Source: Polaromonas sp. SP1
GTDB taxonomy: Bacteria; Pseudomonadota; Gammaproteobacteria; Burkholderiales; Burkholderiaceae_C
DNA length: 64,000 nucleotides
Assembly (NCBI RefSeq): GCF_003711205.1
Contig: NZ_CP031013.1
Location: forward strand, 2,026,501 to 2,090,500
Direction: 5' to 3'
The notes under the pieces were generated by a model that saw only the letters and a list, made by a program, of their open reading frames with translations, ran no database searches and was not told the DNA's origin. A program made the position numbers and the translations under genes. This document shows, in pieces, positions 33,988 to 43,508 of this stretch (its first letter is position 1; the number at the start of each line of letters is the position of its first letter).

Positions 33988-34914
33988 ATGACCCTGGCCC
34001 AACTCGAAGTGCTGATCACCCTGGACGAATGCCGCAGCTTTTCGCGCGCGGCCATGCGGCTGGGCACCACCCAGTCCGCCGTCAGCCACGCCTTGCGCGC
34101 ACTGGAGACGCAGTTCGGCGTCAAGCTCGCGCAGCGCGATGCCTCCGGCGTGACCATGACCGACGCCGGCGAGCGCCTGCTGCTGCGCGCGCGCGAGATG
34201 ACGGCGCTGGCCGCCACCATGACGCAAGAGCTGGGCGACGCCAAAGAGCTGAAGACCGGCACACTGCGCATCGGCTCCTTCGGCCCGACGTCTACCGTCA
34301 ATCTGCTGCCGCCGCTGCTGGCCGCTTTCAAACAGCGCCACCCCGGGGCGCAGGTGCGCATTGAAGAAGAAAGCGACGAAGTGATCGACGGCTGGTTGCT
34401 GTCAAAGCGTGTCGAGCTCGGCTTCGTGGTGGTGCCCGACGAGCGCTTTGAAGTGTTGCCGCTGGTGCAGGACGAATTTGTCGCCATCCTGCCGGCGGAC
34501 CACGCCCTGGCCAGGCTCAAGGCCGTGCCCGTCAGCGCGCTCACGGGGCTGGACTTCGTGCTGACCGAGGCCGGTTGCGGCCCTGTCATCGTGCCCATCC
34601 TGCAAAAAAACATCGCGCTGCCCAAGGTGCTGTACCACTTCACGCAAATCATCTCCATCCTGCAGTTTGTGCAACAGGGGCTGGCGGTGTCGGTGGCGGC
34701 GCGCCTGGCCTTGCCCGATGCGCCGCAGGGTGTGGTCTACCGGCCGCTCTTGCCGACGCAGCCGCGCACAGTGGGCCTGGCCTGCCTGGATGTGGCCAGA
34801 CTCTCGCCGCTGGCGCGCGCCTTCTGGGAGCTGGCACGTGAGCAGGCCGGGGCGCGCGTGGGCGCCGCAGGCAAGGCGGGCGCGCGGGCTCGTGCCACAG
34901 CGGCCCAAGTCTGA
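33988..34914 (+). CDS. LysR-type transcriptional regulator of the DMT transporter
   Basis: 308 residues. HTH (SFSRAAMRLGTTQSAVSHAL, residues 17-36) and LysR effector domain with an SFGPTSTVNLL stretch. ATG 33988 follows directly on a 14-bp tandem array with no Shine-Dalgarno, so translation may be leaderless or the first codon uncertain. Divergent from the DMT gene, its likely target. A 9-residue Ala/Gly/Arg-rich tail ends the protein. Confidence 0.9.
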   Translation: MTLAQLEVLITLDECRSFSRAAMRLGTTQSAVSHALRALETQFGVKLAQRDASGVTMTDAGERLLLRAREMTALAATMTQELGDAKELKTGTLRIGSFGPTSTVNLLPPLLAAFKQRHPGAQVRIEEESDEVIDGWLLSKRVELGFVVVPDERFEVLPLVQDEFVAILPADHALARLKAVPVSALTGLDFVLTEAGCGPVIVPILQKNIALPKVLYHFTQIISILQFVQQGLAVSVAARLALPDAPQGVVYRPLLPTQPRTVGLACLDVARLSPLARAFWELAREQAGARVGAAGKAGARARATAAQV

Positions 34915-34918
34915 TTCT

Positions 34919-34992
34919 GTGGCCTCTCAGTTGCTATCGATTTGATAGCTGAATGCCAAGGTGAATAAAGGGCTGGAGCCCTATTTCATATA
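34919..34992. repeat. Dispersed GCTAT/ATAGC-type intergenic repeat
   Basis: GTTGCTATCGATTTGATAGC, then CCAAGGTGAATAAAGGGCTGG. Gap between the LysR gene and the dipeptidase. Confidence 0.75.
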
Positions 34993-35084
34993 AATGTTGA
35001 CGCGGCGCCCATCGCGGGCAAACCCTGTTCGCGTCGGTGCGCCGCTACTTCACAATCATTCACAACATCAAGAGGAGAGCGAGC

Positions 35085-36197
35085 ATGAGGGATATGTCCA
35101 AGGCTTTTCAGGATCGCCGCGCATTGCTGGGCCGCCTCGCGGGCATGGGCGCAGCGGCCGCGTTCATGCCGCTGGCGGGCTTCGCGCAGGCGCCCGCCCG
35201 CGTTCCCATCGCCGACATGCATTCGCACCTGGGCATCGTGGGCCGCACGCGCTCGCCTGCCGACCTGGCCACCGAAATGAAAACCCATGGCGCCACCCTG
35301 GTGTCCTGGGCCGTGGTGGGCGACGCGCTCTGGCTGGCTTACGGCCCCAAGGGCATCGTCCAGAAGAGCGAGCCCACACCCGCCGAACTCTCGGCCTTCT
35401 TTGAAAAAACCCTGAGCGGCATGGTGACCTATGCCGAGCAGAACCAGCTGGCCATCGTGCGTACCGGCGCCGACGTGGATGCCGCCCTGGGCGGCAAGCA
35501 TTCGGTGCTGCTGGCCAGTGAATCGGCAGAGTTCATCAGCACCGACCTCGCCCCGCTCAAGAAGGCCTTTGACATGGGGCTGCGCCAGCTGCAGCTTGTG
35601 CACTACATCCGCAACCCGATTGGTGATTTCTCCACGGCATCGCCGGTGCACAAGGGGCTTTCTCCGCTGGGCCGCGATGTGATCAAGGCGTGCGAAGCGC
35701 AAGGCATTCTGGTTGACCTGGCGCACTGCAGTACGCAGGCGCTGGAGCATGCGTTTGAGACCGCAACCAAACCCATGATCTGGTCGCACGGCTGGGTCGA
35801 CAGTGACGCAGGGGAATACCGCGACCAATATGGCTACCTGATGCGGCGCCTGTCGGTTGCGCAGGCCAAAAAGATCGCCGCGGGCGGCGGCGTGGTTGGC
35901 CTTTGGGGCCTGGGCCTGCGCCAGCCGGCCAATGCCTTCGGCTGGAAGGTCGGCCTGCAAGACCGTGCCGGCTATGCGCGTGAGTTGGCCAGGCTGGTCG
36001 GCATGATTGGCGCCGACCACGTGGCCCTGGGCACTGACATCGCCGGTGTGGGCGACGACTGGACCACGAATGACTACAGCCACGTGCGCGAGGTGGTGCA
36101 ATTGCTCGAAGGCCAGAAGCTGGATGCGGCAACGATCGAGAAAGTCGCCTTCGGCAACTTCGCCCGCGTGCTCAAGGCCACGCTGCCCAAGGCCTGA
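35085..36197 (+). CDS. Peptidase M19 (membrane dipeptidase) family, exported
   Basis: 370 residues from ATG 35085, preceded by AAGAGGAGAG; the frame opens earlier at 35037 without better signals. RRALLGRLAG near residue 10 and AAAAFMPLAGFAQA form a Tat-type signal peptide. M19 metal motifs: DMHSH (about 44-48), the AHCS and IWSHGW stretches, and GTDIAG near 325. Renal dipeptidase relatives hydrolyse dipeptides, including some with D-residues at the C-terminus, in the periplasm. The gene stands alone, 12 kb from the D-amino-acid cluster. Confidence 0.9.
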   Translation: MRDMSKAFQDRRALLGRLAGMGAAAAFMPLAGFAQAPARVPIADMHSHLGIVGRTRSPADLATEMKTHGATLVSWAVVGDALWLAYGPKGIVQKSEPTPAELSAFFEKTLSGMVTYAEQNQLAIVRTGADVDAALGGKHSVLLASESAEFISTDLAPLKKAFDMGLRQLQLVHYIRNPIGDFSTASPVHKGLSPLGRDVIKACEAQGILVDLAHCSTQALEHAFETATKPMIWSHGWVDSDAGEYRDQYGYLMRRLSVAQAKKIAAGGGVVGLWGLGLRQPANAFGWKVGLQDRAGYARELARLVGMIGADHVALGTDIAGVGDDWTTNDYSHVREVVQLLEGQKLDAATIEKVAFGNFARVLKATLPKA

Positions 36198-36248
36198 AGC
36201 GGGGTTTGATCCGGCCGGTGGCTGGAGCCGGCAACGGTTTGTTATTGG

Positions 36249-36315
36249 CTTGCTATTGATTTGGTAGCTGAAGGCCAAGGTGGTGATTGGGCTGCAGGCC
36301 TTTTTCTTATAAATT
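36249..36315. repeat. Dispersed GCTAT/ATAGC-type intergenic repeat
   Basis: TTGCTATTGATTTGGTAGC, CCAAGGTGGTGATTGGGCTG, then TTTTTCTTATAAATT. Gap 36198-36444; otherwise I see only the ribosome site GGGAGG before ATG 36445. Confidence 0.75.
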
Positions 36316-36444
36316 TTCAACACCGCCGTCGTCGTTTGCCGCGGCGAGCCCCCGGGGTTTCGTCGGTCCTCCATCAAGTACCATCAGCCAACCATAAGCC
36401 GGCGTAGCATCTTCGCGGCATGGCAACAAGAGGGAGGCTGGGTC

Positions 36445-39423
36445 ATGATCATCTGGGGTATTGTTTGGGGTGCAGTCCTGGGCTCGATGTGGCCGGGCTA
36501 TGGTGACTTTGGTGTTTTCCTGGGCGCCGTCCTCGGCTTCTTTGCCGGGTTCTCACTGCGCTGGGTGGTGCGGTCTGAAGTAGCGGCCGCGCAGAAAAAA
36601 CTCCGACCGCAGGCCGCCACGGCGCCGGCGCCGGCTGCCGCCGCTGCCAAGCAAGTTGCCGAAGTCGAAGACGACGGCGGCTTCAAGGACTTTGAAGACA
36701 CCAGCCCGCAGGCTGCTGCACCGTCATCCACCACAACGACCCCCACAACGACCCCCACAACGACAGCAACCACGGCGCCGCCCCCGCTGCCCGTGACCGC
36801 GGCAGACAACGAAGCCGCCTGGGCCAGTGAGCTCCCGCCGGCAGCGCAGTCTGCCCCGGCCTCCGTGGCCGCAGCACCCAAGTCCGTCACACGGCCCGCA
36901 CCCGCGCAGCCCAACGCCATCGAGCAGGCCCTCACGGCGGCGCAGAACTGGTTCCTGGGCGGCAACACCATCGTGCGCGTGGGCCTGGTGATTCTGTTTA
37001 TCGGCCTGTCTTTCCTGGCGCGCTACGCCGCGTCGGCAGGCCTCTTGCCGGTCGAGTTTCGCCTGGCCGCCATCGGCGCGGCAGCCATCGCGCTGCTGGC
37101 CGTGGGCTTTCGCAAGCGCCATGACAAACCTGGCTTTGCGCTGGCGCTGCAAGGCGCTGGCGTGGCGGTGATGTACCTCACGGTGTTCGCGGCGTTTCGC
37201 CTCTACGGCCTGCTGGATCCGCTGCCGTCCTTCGCGCTGATGATCATCGTGTGCGCGCTCAGTTGCGCGCTGGCGCTGCTGCAAAACTCGCGCGCGCTGG
37301 CCGTCGCCGCGTTTGCCGGCGGCTTTGCCGTGCCGCTGCTGCTGTCGACGGGGCAGGGCAGCCATGTGGGGCTCTTCAGCTACTACACGGTGCTCAACCT
37401 CGCCATTCTTTTCATCGCGTACAAGCGCTCGTGGCGCATCCTGAACGTGGTGGGTTTTATCGCCACCTTCGGCGTGGCCACTGCCTGGGGCGTGCTCAAG
37501 TACGCGCCTGAGCACTACGCCAGCGCCCAGCCTTTCCTCATCGGCTTAGTGCTGATCTACCTGTTCACCGCCATCCTGTATGCGCGCAACACGCCGACCA
37601 AGCTGGGCAACGCGGTCGACACCATGCTGGTGTTCGGCACGCCGCTGGCCGGCTTCGGCCTGCAGGCCGGGCTGGTGCAGGGCATGGAGTTGGGGACCGC
37701 GTTGTCGGCGCTGGGCTTTGCCGCGCTTTACCTGCTGACGGCGACGGTGCTGGTGCGCCGCGGGCTGGCCAGCTACCGCCTGCTGATTGAATGTTTTATC
37801 GCCGTGGGTGTGGGCTTTGCCACGCTGGCGGTGCCGCTGGCGCTCGATGCGAAATGGACCTCGGTCGTCTGGGCGCTGGAAGGCGCGGGCGCATTCTGGG
37901 TCGGCATGCGGCAGGCGCGCTGGATGCCGCGCGCGTTTGGCCTGTTGCTGCAGGGCGTGGCGGCGATGGCTTTTCTGGGCGGGATGGATGACGGGGGCGC
38001 GCTGGGCAGCCCGATCTCGGCGATTCCTTTCGGCAACCCGGCCTTTATCGGCGCCATGCTGATCGCGCTGCCGGCGCTGCAACTGGCGTGGTGGCTGCGC
38101 AAGCCCCTGCCGCACAGCGAGTCGTCGTGGGCCAAGGCCTATGCCGGTGTGGAGTCGCAGCTCAGCGCGCCTGTGTACCTCTACGGCTTTTTCTTCTGGT
38201 GCCTGGCCTGGTTGCTCGAAATCAGCCGCCGTGTGCCCGCGCTGCAGGCCGACGAGATGCCGCAGCAGGTCTTTAGCGACCGCACGACCGGCCTGCTGAT
38301 GATGCTGGCGGTGGTGGCCAGCGCGGCCTTGTCCATGCTGCTGGGCCTGAAGAAGCAGTGGGCTGTGGCCACCTGGCCCGCGCGCATCACCGTGGGGGTG
38401 CTGGCGCTGGGCTTTGTGGTGCAGGTGGGCGCGGGCTACCGCGTGCTGGCCATGCCGGCGTGGGCTGTGTGGCCGGTGGTGCTGGTGCTGCATTACTGGA
38501 TGCTGCGGCAGTCTGACCGCCAGGCGCTGGCGGGTGCGTCCGGCCAGTCACCCTATGGTTTCCTGCATGCGGCCAGCGCGTGGCTGGTCACCTTCCTGCT
38601 GGCCGACTGCCTGTGGTCGGGCATCGGCAAGGCCGAGCTCTGGCGCACCTCGTGGGCCGGTGTGGTCTTGCTGGTCAGCGCCATCGCGGTGCTGATGCTG
38701 CTGGCCGTGTGGGCCGGGCGCGCCAACAGCGCGGCCTTGCGCCAGGGCGCGAAGTGGCCGCTCAACCCGCATGCCCAGGCTTATTACTGGTATGCGGCCC
38801 TGCCGCTGGCGGTGCTGGTGTTCTGGGGCGCGCTGGCCGCGTCGGTCACCTCGTCGGGCCGCACCGCGCCGCTGCCGTACATCCCGCTGCTCAACCCGAC
38901 CGACCTGACGCTAGCGCTCGCGCTGGGCGCGCTGGTGTTCTGGCGCCGCGTTCTGGTCACGGCCGCGCCGCCGCCCGGCAACGCGGGTTGGGTCACCGGC
39001 CGCAATGCGCTGGTGTCGCTGGCGCTGCTGGTGTTTGTTGCCGTCAACACCGTGTGGCTGCGCGTGGCGCACCACTTCTTCGGCGTGCGCTGGGACGCCG
39101 ACGCGCTCTTTGAAAGTTTTGTCGTGCAAACCGGTTATGCCATCTTGTGGACGCTGCTGGCGCTCACGCTGATGGTGCTGGCGCACCGCCGTGTGCAGCG
39201 GCCGCTGTGGCTGGTGGGCGCGGGCCTGCTGGGCCTGGTTGTTGTGAAGCTGCTCTTGATTGATCTGTCGAACGCCGGCGGCGCCGAACGCATCGTCGCG
39301 TTCATCGCCGTGGGCATTTTGATGCTGGTGGTGGGCTACTTTGCGCCGCTGCCGCCCAAGGCGCCCAGCGCTGCAGTCGATGCCGCGCCGCCCGATGCTC
39401 TTGAACTGAAAGAGGCCCAGTGA
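36445..39423 (+). CDS. DUF2339 large integral membrane protein
   Basis: 992 residues. One N-terminal helix pair, a Pro/Thr/Ala-rich linker (residues about 95-115, encoded by three 12-bp ACAACGACCCCC units at 36733-36768), then many predicted membrane helices (more than 20) from residue 170 to the end. This is the DUF2339 pattern; function unknown. The next gene overlaps it by TGATG and encodes its usual DUF3999 partner, so the two probably work as one complex in the envelope. Confidence 0.9.
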   Translation: MIIWGIVWGAVLGSMWPGYGDFGVFLGAVLGFFAGFSLRWVVRSEVAAAQKKLRPQAATAPAPAAAAAKQVAEVEDDGGFKDFEDTSPQAAAPSSTTTTPTTTPTTTATTAPPPLPVTAADNEAAWASELPPAAQSAPASVAAAPKSVTRPAPAQPNAIEQALTAAQNWFLGGNTIVRVGLVILFIGLSFLARYAASAGLLPVEFRLAAIGAAAIALLAVGFRKRHDKPGFALALQGAGVAVMYLTVFAAFRLYGLLDPLPSFALMIIVCALSCALALLQNSRALAVAAFAGGFAVPLLLSTGQGSHVGLFSYYTVLNLAILFIAYKRSWRILNVVGFIATFGVATAWGVLKYAPEHYASAQPFLIGLVLIYLFTAILYARNTPTKLGNAVDTMLVFGTPLAGFGLQAGLVQGMELGTALSALGFAALYLLTATVLVRRGLASYRLLIECFIAVGVGFATLAVPLALDAKWTSVVWALEGAGAFWVGMRQARWMPRAFGLLLQGVAAMAFLGGMDDGGALGSPISAIPFGNPAFIGAMLIALPALQLAWWLRKPLPHSESSWAKAYAGVESQLSAPVYLYGFFFWCLAWLLEISRRVPALQADEMPQQVFSDRTTGLLMMLAVVASAALSMLLGLKKQWAVATWPARITVGVLALGFVVQVGAGYRVLAMPAWAVWPVVLVLHYWMLRQSDRQALAGASGQSPYGFLHAASAWLVTFLLADCLWSGIGKAELWRTSWAGVVLLVSAIAVLMLLAVWAGRANSAALRQGAKWPLNPHAQAYYWYAALPLAVLVFWGALAASVTSSGRTAPLPYIPLLNPTDLTLALALGALVFWRRVLVTAAPPPGNAGWVTGRNALVSLALLVFVAVNTVWLRVAHHFFGVRWDADALFESFVVQTGYAILWTLLALTLMVLAHRRVQRPLWLVGAGLLGLVVVKLLLIDLSNAGGAERIVAFIAVGILMLVVGYFAPLPPKAPSAAVDAAPPDALELKEAQ

Positions 39424-40871
39424 TGAAATTGAAGCTGCCATTTTTGGGGCTCGCCCTGTCGGCCGGATTGACGGCTCCGCTGATGGTGCTTGCCGCGGAT
39501 GCGCCCGACGCGGCCAACGCCAGGTCGTACGCCATCCGCATCCCGGTGACGGCCGCGCCTGATGCGCCGCTGCAGCGTCTGCTGCTGCCGGCCGAGGCGC
39601 TGGTGCGCCTGCAAAGCGCGGGCTATGCAGATTTGCGCCTCTTCAACGCGGCGGGCCAGCCCGTGCCCATGGCGCTGGCGCAGGTGCCGACGGTCAATTC
39701 CGCCGAAGAGCAGCAGGTCAAGCTGCAGGCGTATCCCATCCTCGGCTCCGCCACATCCACCGCTGCCGGGCTCGAGGGTCTGTCGCTGCGCATTGAAGAG
39801 CGCCAGGGCCGGCGCGTGGTGCAGCTGAACACCGGCGGCGGCACCACAGCAGGCCCGGCATCGCAGCAAAAGGTGCTGGGCGCGCTGCTCGACGCGCGCG
39901 CCGTCAACGTTCCCGCGGTGCGCCTGACGCTCGACGCCGATTTGCCGGTGGGCCAGCCCGTCACCTTCAATGTGCAGGCCAGCAAAGACTTGAAGAGCTG
40001 GCGCGCCGTCGCCGACACGGTGCTGTTTCGCGCCGATGCGTCGGCGCCCGCCGCCAGCCTGGGCGACAGCAGCCTGGCGCTGTCGATGGCCGAGCTGAAA
40101 GACCACTATTTGCGCATCACCTGGGGCGACGCCGCCGTCACGCTGCGCGGCGCCACGCTGGTCACATCGCGCAACACTGCCACGCGCGAGCGCGTCAATG
40201 CCACCATGGCCGCCCCTGCAATGGCCGGCCCGCGCGAGTTGAGCTTTGCCTTGCCCTTTGCCACGCCTGTCGCCGCGCTGAAGATCACGCCGAAGGAAAG
40301 CAATGTGCTGGTGCCCCTGCGCGTGCTGGGCCGCAACGACCGCAACCAGCCTTGGACCTTGCTGGCCACGGCGGTGGTTTACCGGCTCACCACCGCAGGC
40401 AAAGAACAAACCAGCGGCCCGGTTGAGTTGCAGGGCGCCTCGGTGCGCGAGGTGAAGATCGAGGCCGATGCCAAGACGCCGGGCTTTGCGTCTGCGCCCG
40501 ACATCGCGCTGCAGTTTGAGCCCGCGCAACTCGTCTTTCTGGCCAGCGGGCAGGGCCCCTTCACCTTGGCGGCGGGGCTGGCGGGGCCGGCCGGTGCTGC
40601 GGGCGCCTTCCTGCCCATGGCCAGTCTGATTCCGGGCTACAAAGCTGCGCAGGAAAACGCGCTGCCTTTGGCGAAGGCCGATGTGTCCAAGGCAGACGCT
40701 ACCGGCGGCAGCGCCGGCGTGGGCGGCCCGCTGGTCGCTGCCCAGGCGCCGGGCGACGGCATCCCCACGCGCACGCTGGTGCTGTGGGGCATCCTGCTGC
40801 TGGGTGCGCTGGCGCTGGGCGCCATGGCCTGGGTGTTGATGAAGCAGACCCGGCAGCCGCCGGCCCAGTAG
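39423..40871 (+). CDS. DUF3999 family exported protein
   Basis: 482 residues from ATG 39423, overlapping the DUF2339 stop (TGATG). Signal peptide (ALSAGLTAPLMVLAAD), a large beta-rich periplasmic part with DLRLFNAAGQPVPMAL near residue 60, and one C-terminal helix (LWGILLLGALALGAMAWVLM). DUF3999 members are usually coded next to DUF2339, as here. Function unknown. The stop is followed by a dispersed repeat at 40876-40936. Confidence 0.9.
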   Translation: MKLKLPFLGLALSAGLTAPLMVLAADAPDAANARSYAIRIPVTAAPDAPLQRLLLPAEALVRLQSAGYADLRLFNAAGQPVPMALAQVPTVNSAEEQQVKLQAYPILGSATSTAAGLEGLSLRIEERQGRRVVQLNTGGGTTAGPASQQKVLGALLDARAVNVPAVRLTLDADLPVGQPVTFNVQASKDLKSWRAVADTVLFRADASAPAASLGDSSLALSMAELKDHYLRITWGDAAVTLRGATLVTSRNTATRERVNATMAAPAMAGPRELSFALPFATPVAALKITPKESNVLVPLRVLGRNDRNQPWTLLATAVVYRLTTAGKEQTSGPVELQGASVREVKIEADAKTPGFASAPDIALQFEPAQLVFLASGQGPFTLAAGLAGPAGAAGAFLPMASLIPGYKAAQENALPLAKADVSKADATGGSAGVGGPLVAAQAPGDGIPTRTLVLWGILLLGALALGAMAWVLMKQTRQPPAQ

Positions 40872-40875
40872 CCGG

Positions 40876-40936
40876 TTTGCTATTAATTCAGGAGCGGCTA
40901 GCCCAGACGCTTATTGGGCTAGAAGCACTTTTGGCT
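40876..40936. repeat. Dispersed GCTAT-type repeat overlapping the 3' end of the Lrp gene
   Basis: TTGCTATTAATTCAGGAGCG and GCTAGCCCAGACGCTTATTGGGCTAG. The last codons of the Lrp gene on the minus strand (ending TAA at 40911) are encoded by it. Confidence 0.65.
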
Positions 40937-41396
40937 CAAATTTTGCGCGCCTGGTACTGAAGAAGGCCTTCACGTTGCGCACATTCGCATCGCTGGTAAA
41001 CAGCCGCTGCGCCAGCGCCAGGTAGCGCGGCATGTCGGCCACATGCACCACCAGCATGAAGTCCGGTCCCGGTGAGACGCGGTAGCACTGCTGCACGGCG
41101 TCGTCCTGCACCACCCGCACTTCAAACGCCTCCTGCTGCTCGGCGCCTTGGCGCTCCAGCGTGATCTCGACCAGCGCCGTCAGCCCGTGGCCGGTGATGG
41201 CAGCCAGCTTGTCGGTGCTCAGCACAGCGATTTCGCGCTCCACCAGCCCCGCATCGCGCAGCCGTTTGACGCGGCGCAGGCAGGTCGGCGGCGAGATGTG
41301 GGCGCGCTCTGCCAGGTCCTGGTTGCTCAGTGAAGCATCCGTTTGCAGGCTGTCGAGCAGCTTGAGGTCTGTCTCGTCTATGGTGATTTGTTCCAT
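40911..41396 (-). CDS. Lrp/AsnC family transcriptional regulator
   Basis: 161 residues from ATG 41396. N-terminal HTH (SLSNQDLAERAHISPPTCLRR, residues 23-43) and C-terminal RAM domain with PGPDFMLVVHVADMPRY. Lrp-type proteins sense amino acids. The last residues (LLAQ) come from repeat sequence. Divergent from glmS across an AT-rich region (41397-41532) where a binding site is likely. Whether it controls glmS is inference. Confidence 0.92.
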   Translation of the reverse strand: MEQITIDETDLKLLDSLQTDASLSNQDLAERAHISPPTCLRRVKRLRDAGLVEREIAVLSTDKLAAITGHGLTALVEITLERQGAEQQEAFEVRVVQDDAVQQCYRVSPGPDFMLVVHVADMPRYLALAQRLFTSDANVRNVKAFFSTRRAKFEPKVLLAQ

Positions 41397-41532
41397 AAAA
41401 CTACTATAAATGAAAGTAAATTCAATCAATAGAGATTTATGAAATTAAATTCCGAAATCAGGAAAAAATCAATCACATAAGAAAGCATCAAGTCCGTAGC
41501 ATCCATACATTGATTCTTTCAGGAGACCTTCC
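41397..41532. promoter_or_regulatory. AT-rich divergent promoter region of Lrp gene and glmS
   Basis: The only strongly AT-rich stretch in this part of the window (about 41400-41480: AAATGAAAGTAAATTC and similar A/T tracts). A glmS ribosome site CAGGAGAC precedes ATG 41533. No ribozyme-like pattern was recognised. Confidence 0.5.
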
Positions 41533-43383
41533 ATGTGCGGCATCGTTGCTTCCGTTTCGACACGAAATATTGTTCCCATCCTGGTGCAGGGCCTGCAGCG
41601 GCTGGAGTACCGCGGTTATGACTCCTGCGGCGTCGCGGTGTACGCCGGCGGCCTGAAGCGCGCGCGCAGCACCTCGCGCGTGGCCGAGCTGCAAGAGCAG
41701 GTCACGAATGACAAGCTCGAAGGCGGCACCGGCATCGCCCACACCCGCTGGGCCACCCACGGCGCGCCGGCCGTGCACAACGCCCACCCGCATTTCAGCC
41801 ACGGCAGCGGCGCCGCCTCGCAAACCAGGCCCGGCAAGGTCGCACTGGTGCACAACGGCATCATCGAAAACTACGAAGAGCTGCGCGCCGGCCTCAAAGC
41901 CAAAGGCTATGTCTTCGACAGCCAGACCGACACCGAAGTCATCGTGCACCTGATGGACAGCCTGTACGACGGCGACTTGTTTGAAGCCCTGAAAGCCACC
42001 GTGGCGCAACTGCACGGCGCCTATGCCATCGCCGCCTTCTGCAAAGACGAGCCGCACCGCGTCGTCGGCGCACGCGCCGGCTCGCCGCTGATCCTGGGTG
42101 TGGGCAAAGACAAGACCGAGAACTTCCTCGCCAGCGACGCGATGGCCCTGGCCGGCGTGACCGACCAGATCGTCTACCTCGAAGAAGGCGACATGGTCGA
42201 CATCCAGCTCGGCAAATACTGGATCGTCGGCAAAGACGGCAAGCCCGCGCAGCGCGACGTCAAAACCGTGCACGCCCACAGCGGCGCGGCAGAGCTGGGC
42301 CCCTATCGCCACTACATGCAAAAAGAAATTTTTGAGCAGCCCCGCGCCATCGCCGACACGCTCGAAGGCGTTGAAGGCATCGTCCCCGAGCTCTTTGGCG
42401 ACCAAGCCTTCCGCGTCTTCAAAGACGTCGACTCCGTCCTCATCCTCGCCTGCGGCACCAGCTACTACAGCGGCTGCGCCGCCAAATACTGGCTCGAGTC
42501 GATTGCCGGCATCCCGACACAAGTCGAAGTCGCCAGCGAATACCGTTACCGCACCTCGGTGCCGAATCCGAAATCACTCGTCGTCACCATCACCCAAAGC
42601 GGTGAGACGGCAGACACGCTGGCGGCCCTGCGCCACGCGCAAAGCCTGGGCATGACGCAAACCCTCACCATCTGCAACGTGTCAACGTCCGCCATGGTGC
42701 GCGAATGCAAGCTCGCCTACATCACCCGCGCCGGTGTGGAGATTGGCGTGGCATCGACCAAGGCCTTCACCACCCAGCTCGCAGGCCTCTTCCTGCTCAC
42801 CCTCGCCCTGGCCCAAAGCAAAGGCAAACTCAGCGACGAAGAAGAAGCCAGCCACTTGAAAGCCATGCGCCACCTGCCGGCCGCCCTGCAAGCCGTGCTC
42901 GCGCTCGAGCCGCAAGTCATCAGCTGGGCCGAAGACTTTGCCAAAATGGAAAACGCACTCTTCCTCGGCCGCGGCCTGCACTACCCGATTGCTTTGGAAG
43001 GCGCCCTCAAGCTCAAAGAGATCAGCTACATCCACGCAGAGGCCTACCCCGCAGGTGAACTCAAACACGGCCCCCTGGCTTTGGTCACCAGCGAAATGCC
43101 CGTCGTCTGCGTCGCCCCCAACGACACGCTGCTCGAAAAACTCAAAAGCAACATGCAAGAAGTCCGCGCCCGCGGCGGCGTGCTCTATGTGCTGGCAGAC
43201 GCCGACAGCCACATCGAAAACGGCGAAGGCTTGCACGTCATTCGCATGCCTGAACACTACGGCGCGCTGAGCCCGCTGCTGCACGTGGTGCCGCTGCAGT
43301 TGCTGGCGTATCACACGGCCGTGGCGCGGGGGACGGATGTGGACAAACCCCGCAATCTTGCAAAGAGCGTGACCGTCGAATGA
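41533..43383 (+). CDS. glmS: Glutamine-fructose-6-phosphate aminotransferase GlmS
   Basis: 616 residues. MCGIVASV with catalytic Cys1 for glutaminase after Met removal; the amidotransferase fold to about residue 240, then two SIS domains including CGTSYYSG and the C-terminal [13 protein letters not shown] end. It makes glucosamine-6-phosphate, the first step to UDP-GlcNAc. The stop codon is inside a perfect hairpin (43369-43390). A second copy of the last 11 codons lies 119 bp downstream. Confidence 0.97.
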   Translation: MCGIVASVSTRNIVPILVQGLQRLEYRGYDSCGVAVYAGGLKRARSTSRVAELQEQVTNDKLEGGTGIAHTRWATHGAPAVHNAHPHFSHGSGAASQTRPGKVALVHNGIIENYEELRAGLKAKGYVFDSQTDTEVIVHLMDSLYDGDLFEALKATVAQLHGAYAIAAFCKDEPHRVVGARAGSPLILGVGKDKTENFLASDAMALAGVTDQIVYLEEGDMVDIQLGKYWIVGKDGKPAQRDVKTVHAHSGAAELGPYRHYMQKEIFEQPRAIADTLEGVEGIVPELFGDQAFRVFKDVDSVLILACGTSYYSGCAAKYWLESIAGIPTQVEVASEYRYRTSVPNPKSLVVTITQSGETADTLAALRHAQSLGMTQTLTICNVSTSAMVRECKLAYITRAGVEIGVASTKAFTTQLAGLFLLTLALAQSKGKLSDEEEASHLKAMRHLPAALQAVLALEPQVISWAEDFAKMENALFLGRGLHYPIALEGALKLKEISYIHAEAYPAGELKHGPLALVTSEMPVVCVAPNDTLLEKLKSNMQEVRARGGVLYVLADADSHIENGEGLHVIRMPEHYGALSPLLHVVPLQLLAYHTAVARGTDVDKPRNLAKSVTVE

Positions 43384-43390
43384 CGGTCAC
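43369..43390. terminator. Hairpin over the glmS stop codon
   Basis: GTGACCGTC (43369-43377), loop GAAT, GACGGTCAC (43382-43390): exact 9-bp stem including the TGA of the stop. No T run follows, so the role in termination is uncertain. Confidence 0.55.
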
Positions 43391-43466
43391 GGTGCGCGAA
43401 GCGCACTGCGAGGTTTGGGGGACGCTCACTTCGCGCAGCGGAGTTATGCGGCCACACAGGCCTCTC

Positions 43467-43502
43467 CCCCGCAACCTGACGAAGTCTGTGACCGTCGAGT
43501 GA
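43467..43502 (+). pseudogene. Remnant of a second glmS 3' end
   Basis: The 36 bases read P-R-N-L-T-K-S-V-T-V-E-stop, against [15 protein letters not shown] at 43348-43383. DNA identity is 28/36 and most differences are at third positions. Upstream of 43467 the resemblance stops. Confidence 0.7.
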
Positions 43503-43508
43503 GGTCAC

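Noticed and set aside
41397..41532. glmS ribozyme or riboswitch leader
   Set aside because: glmS ribozymes are known from Gram-positive bacteria; the gap here is short, AT-rich and shared with a divergent Lrp gene, and no conserved core was recognised.
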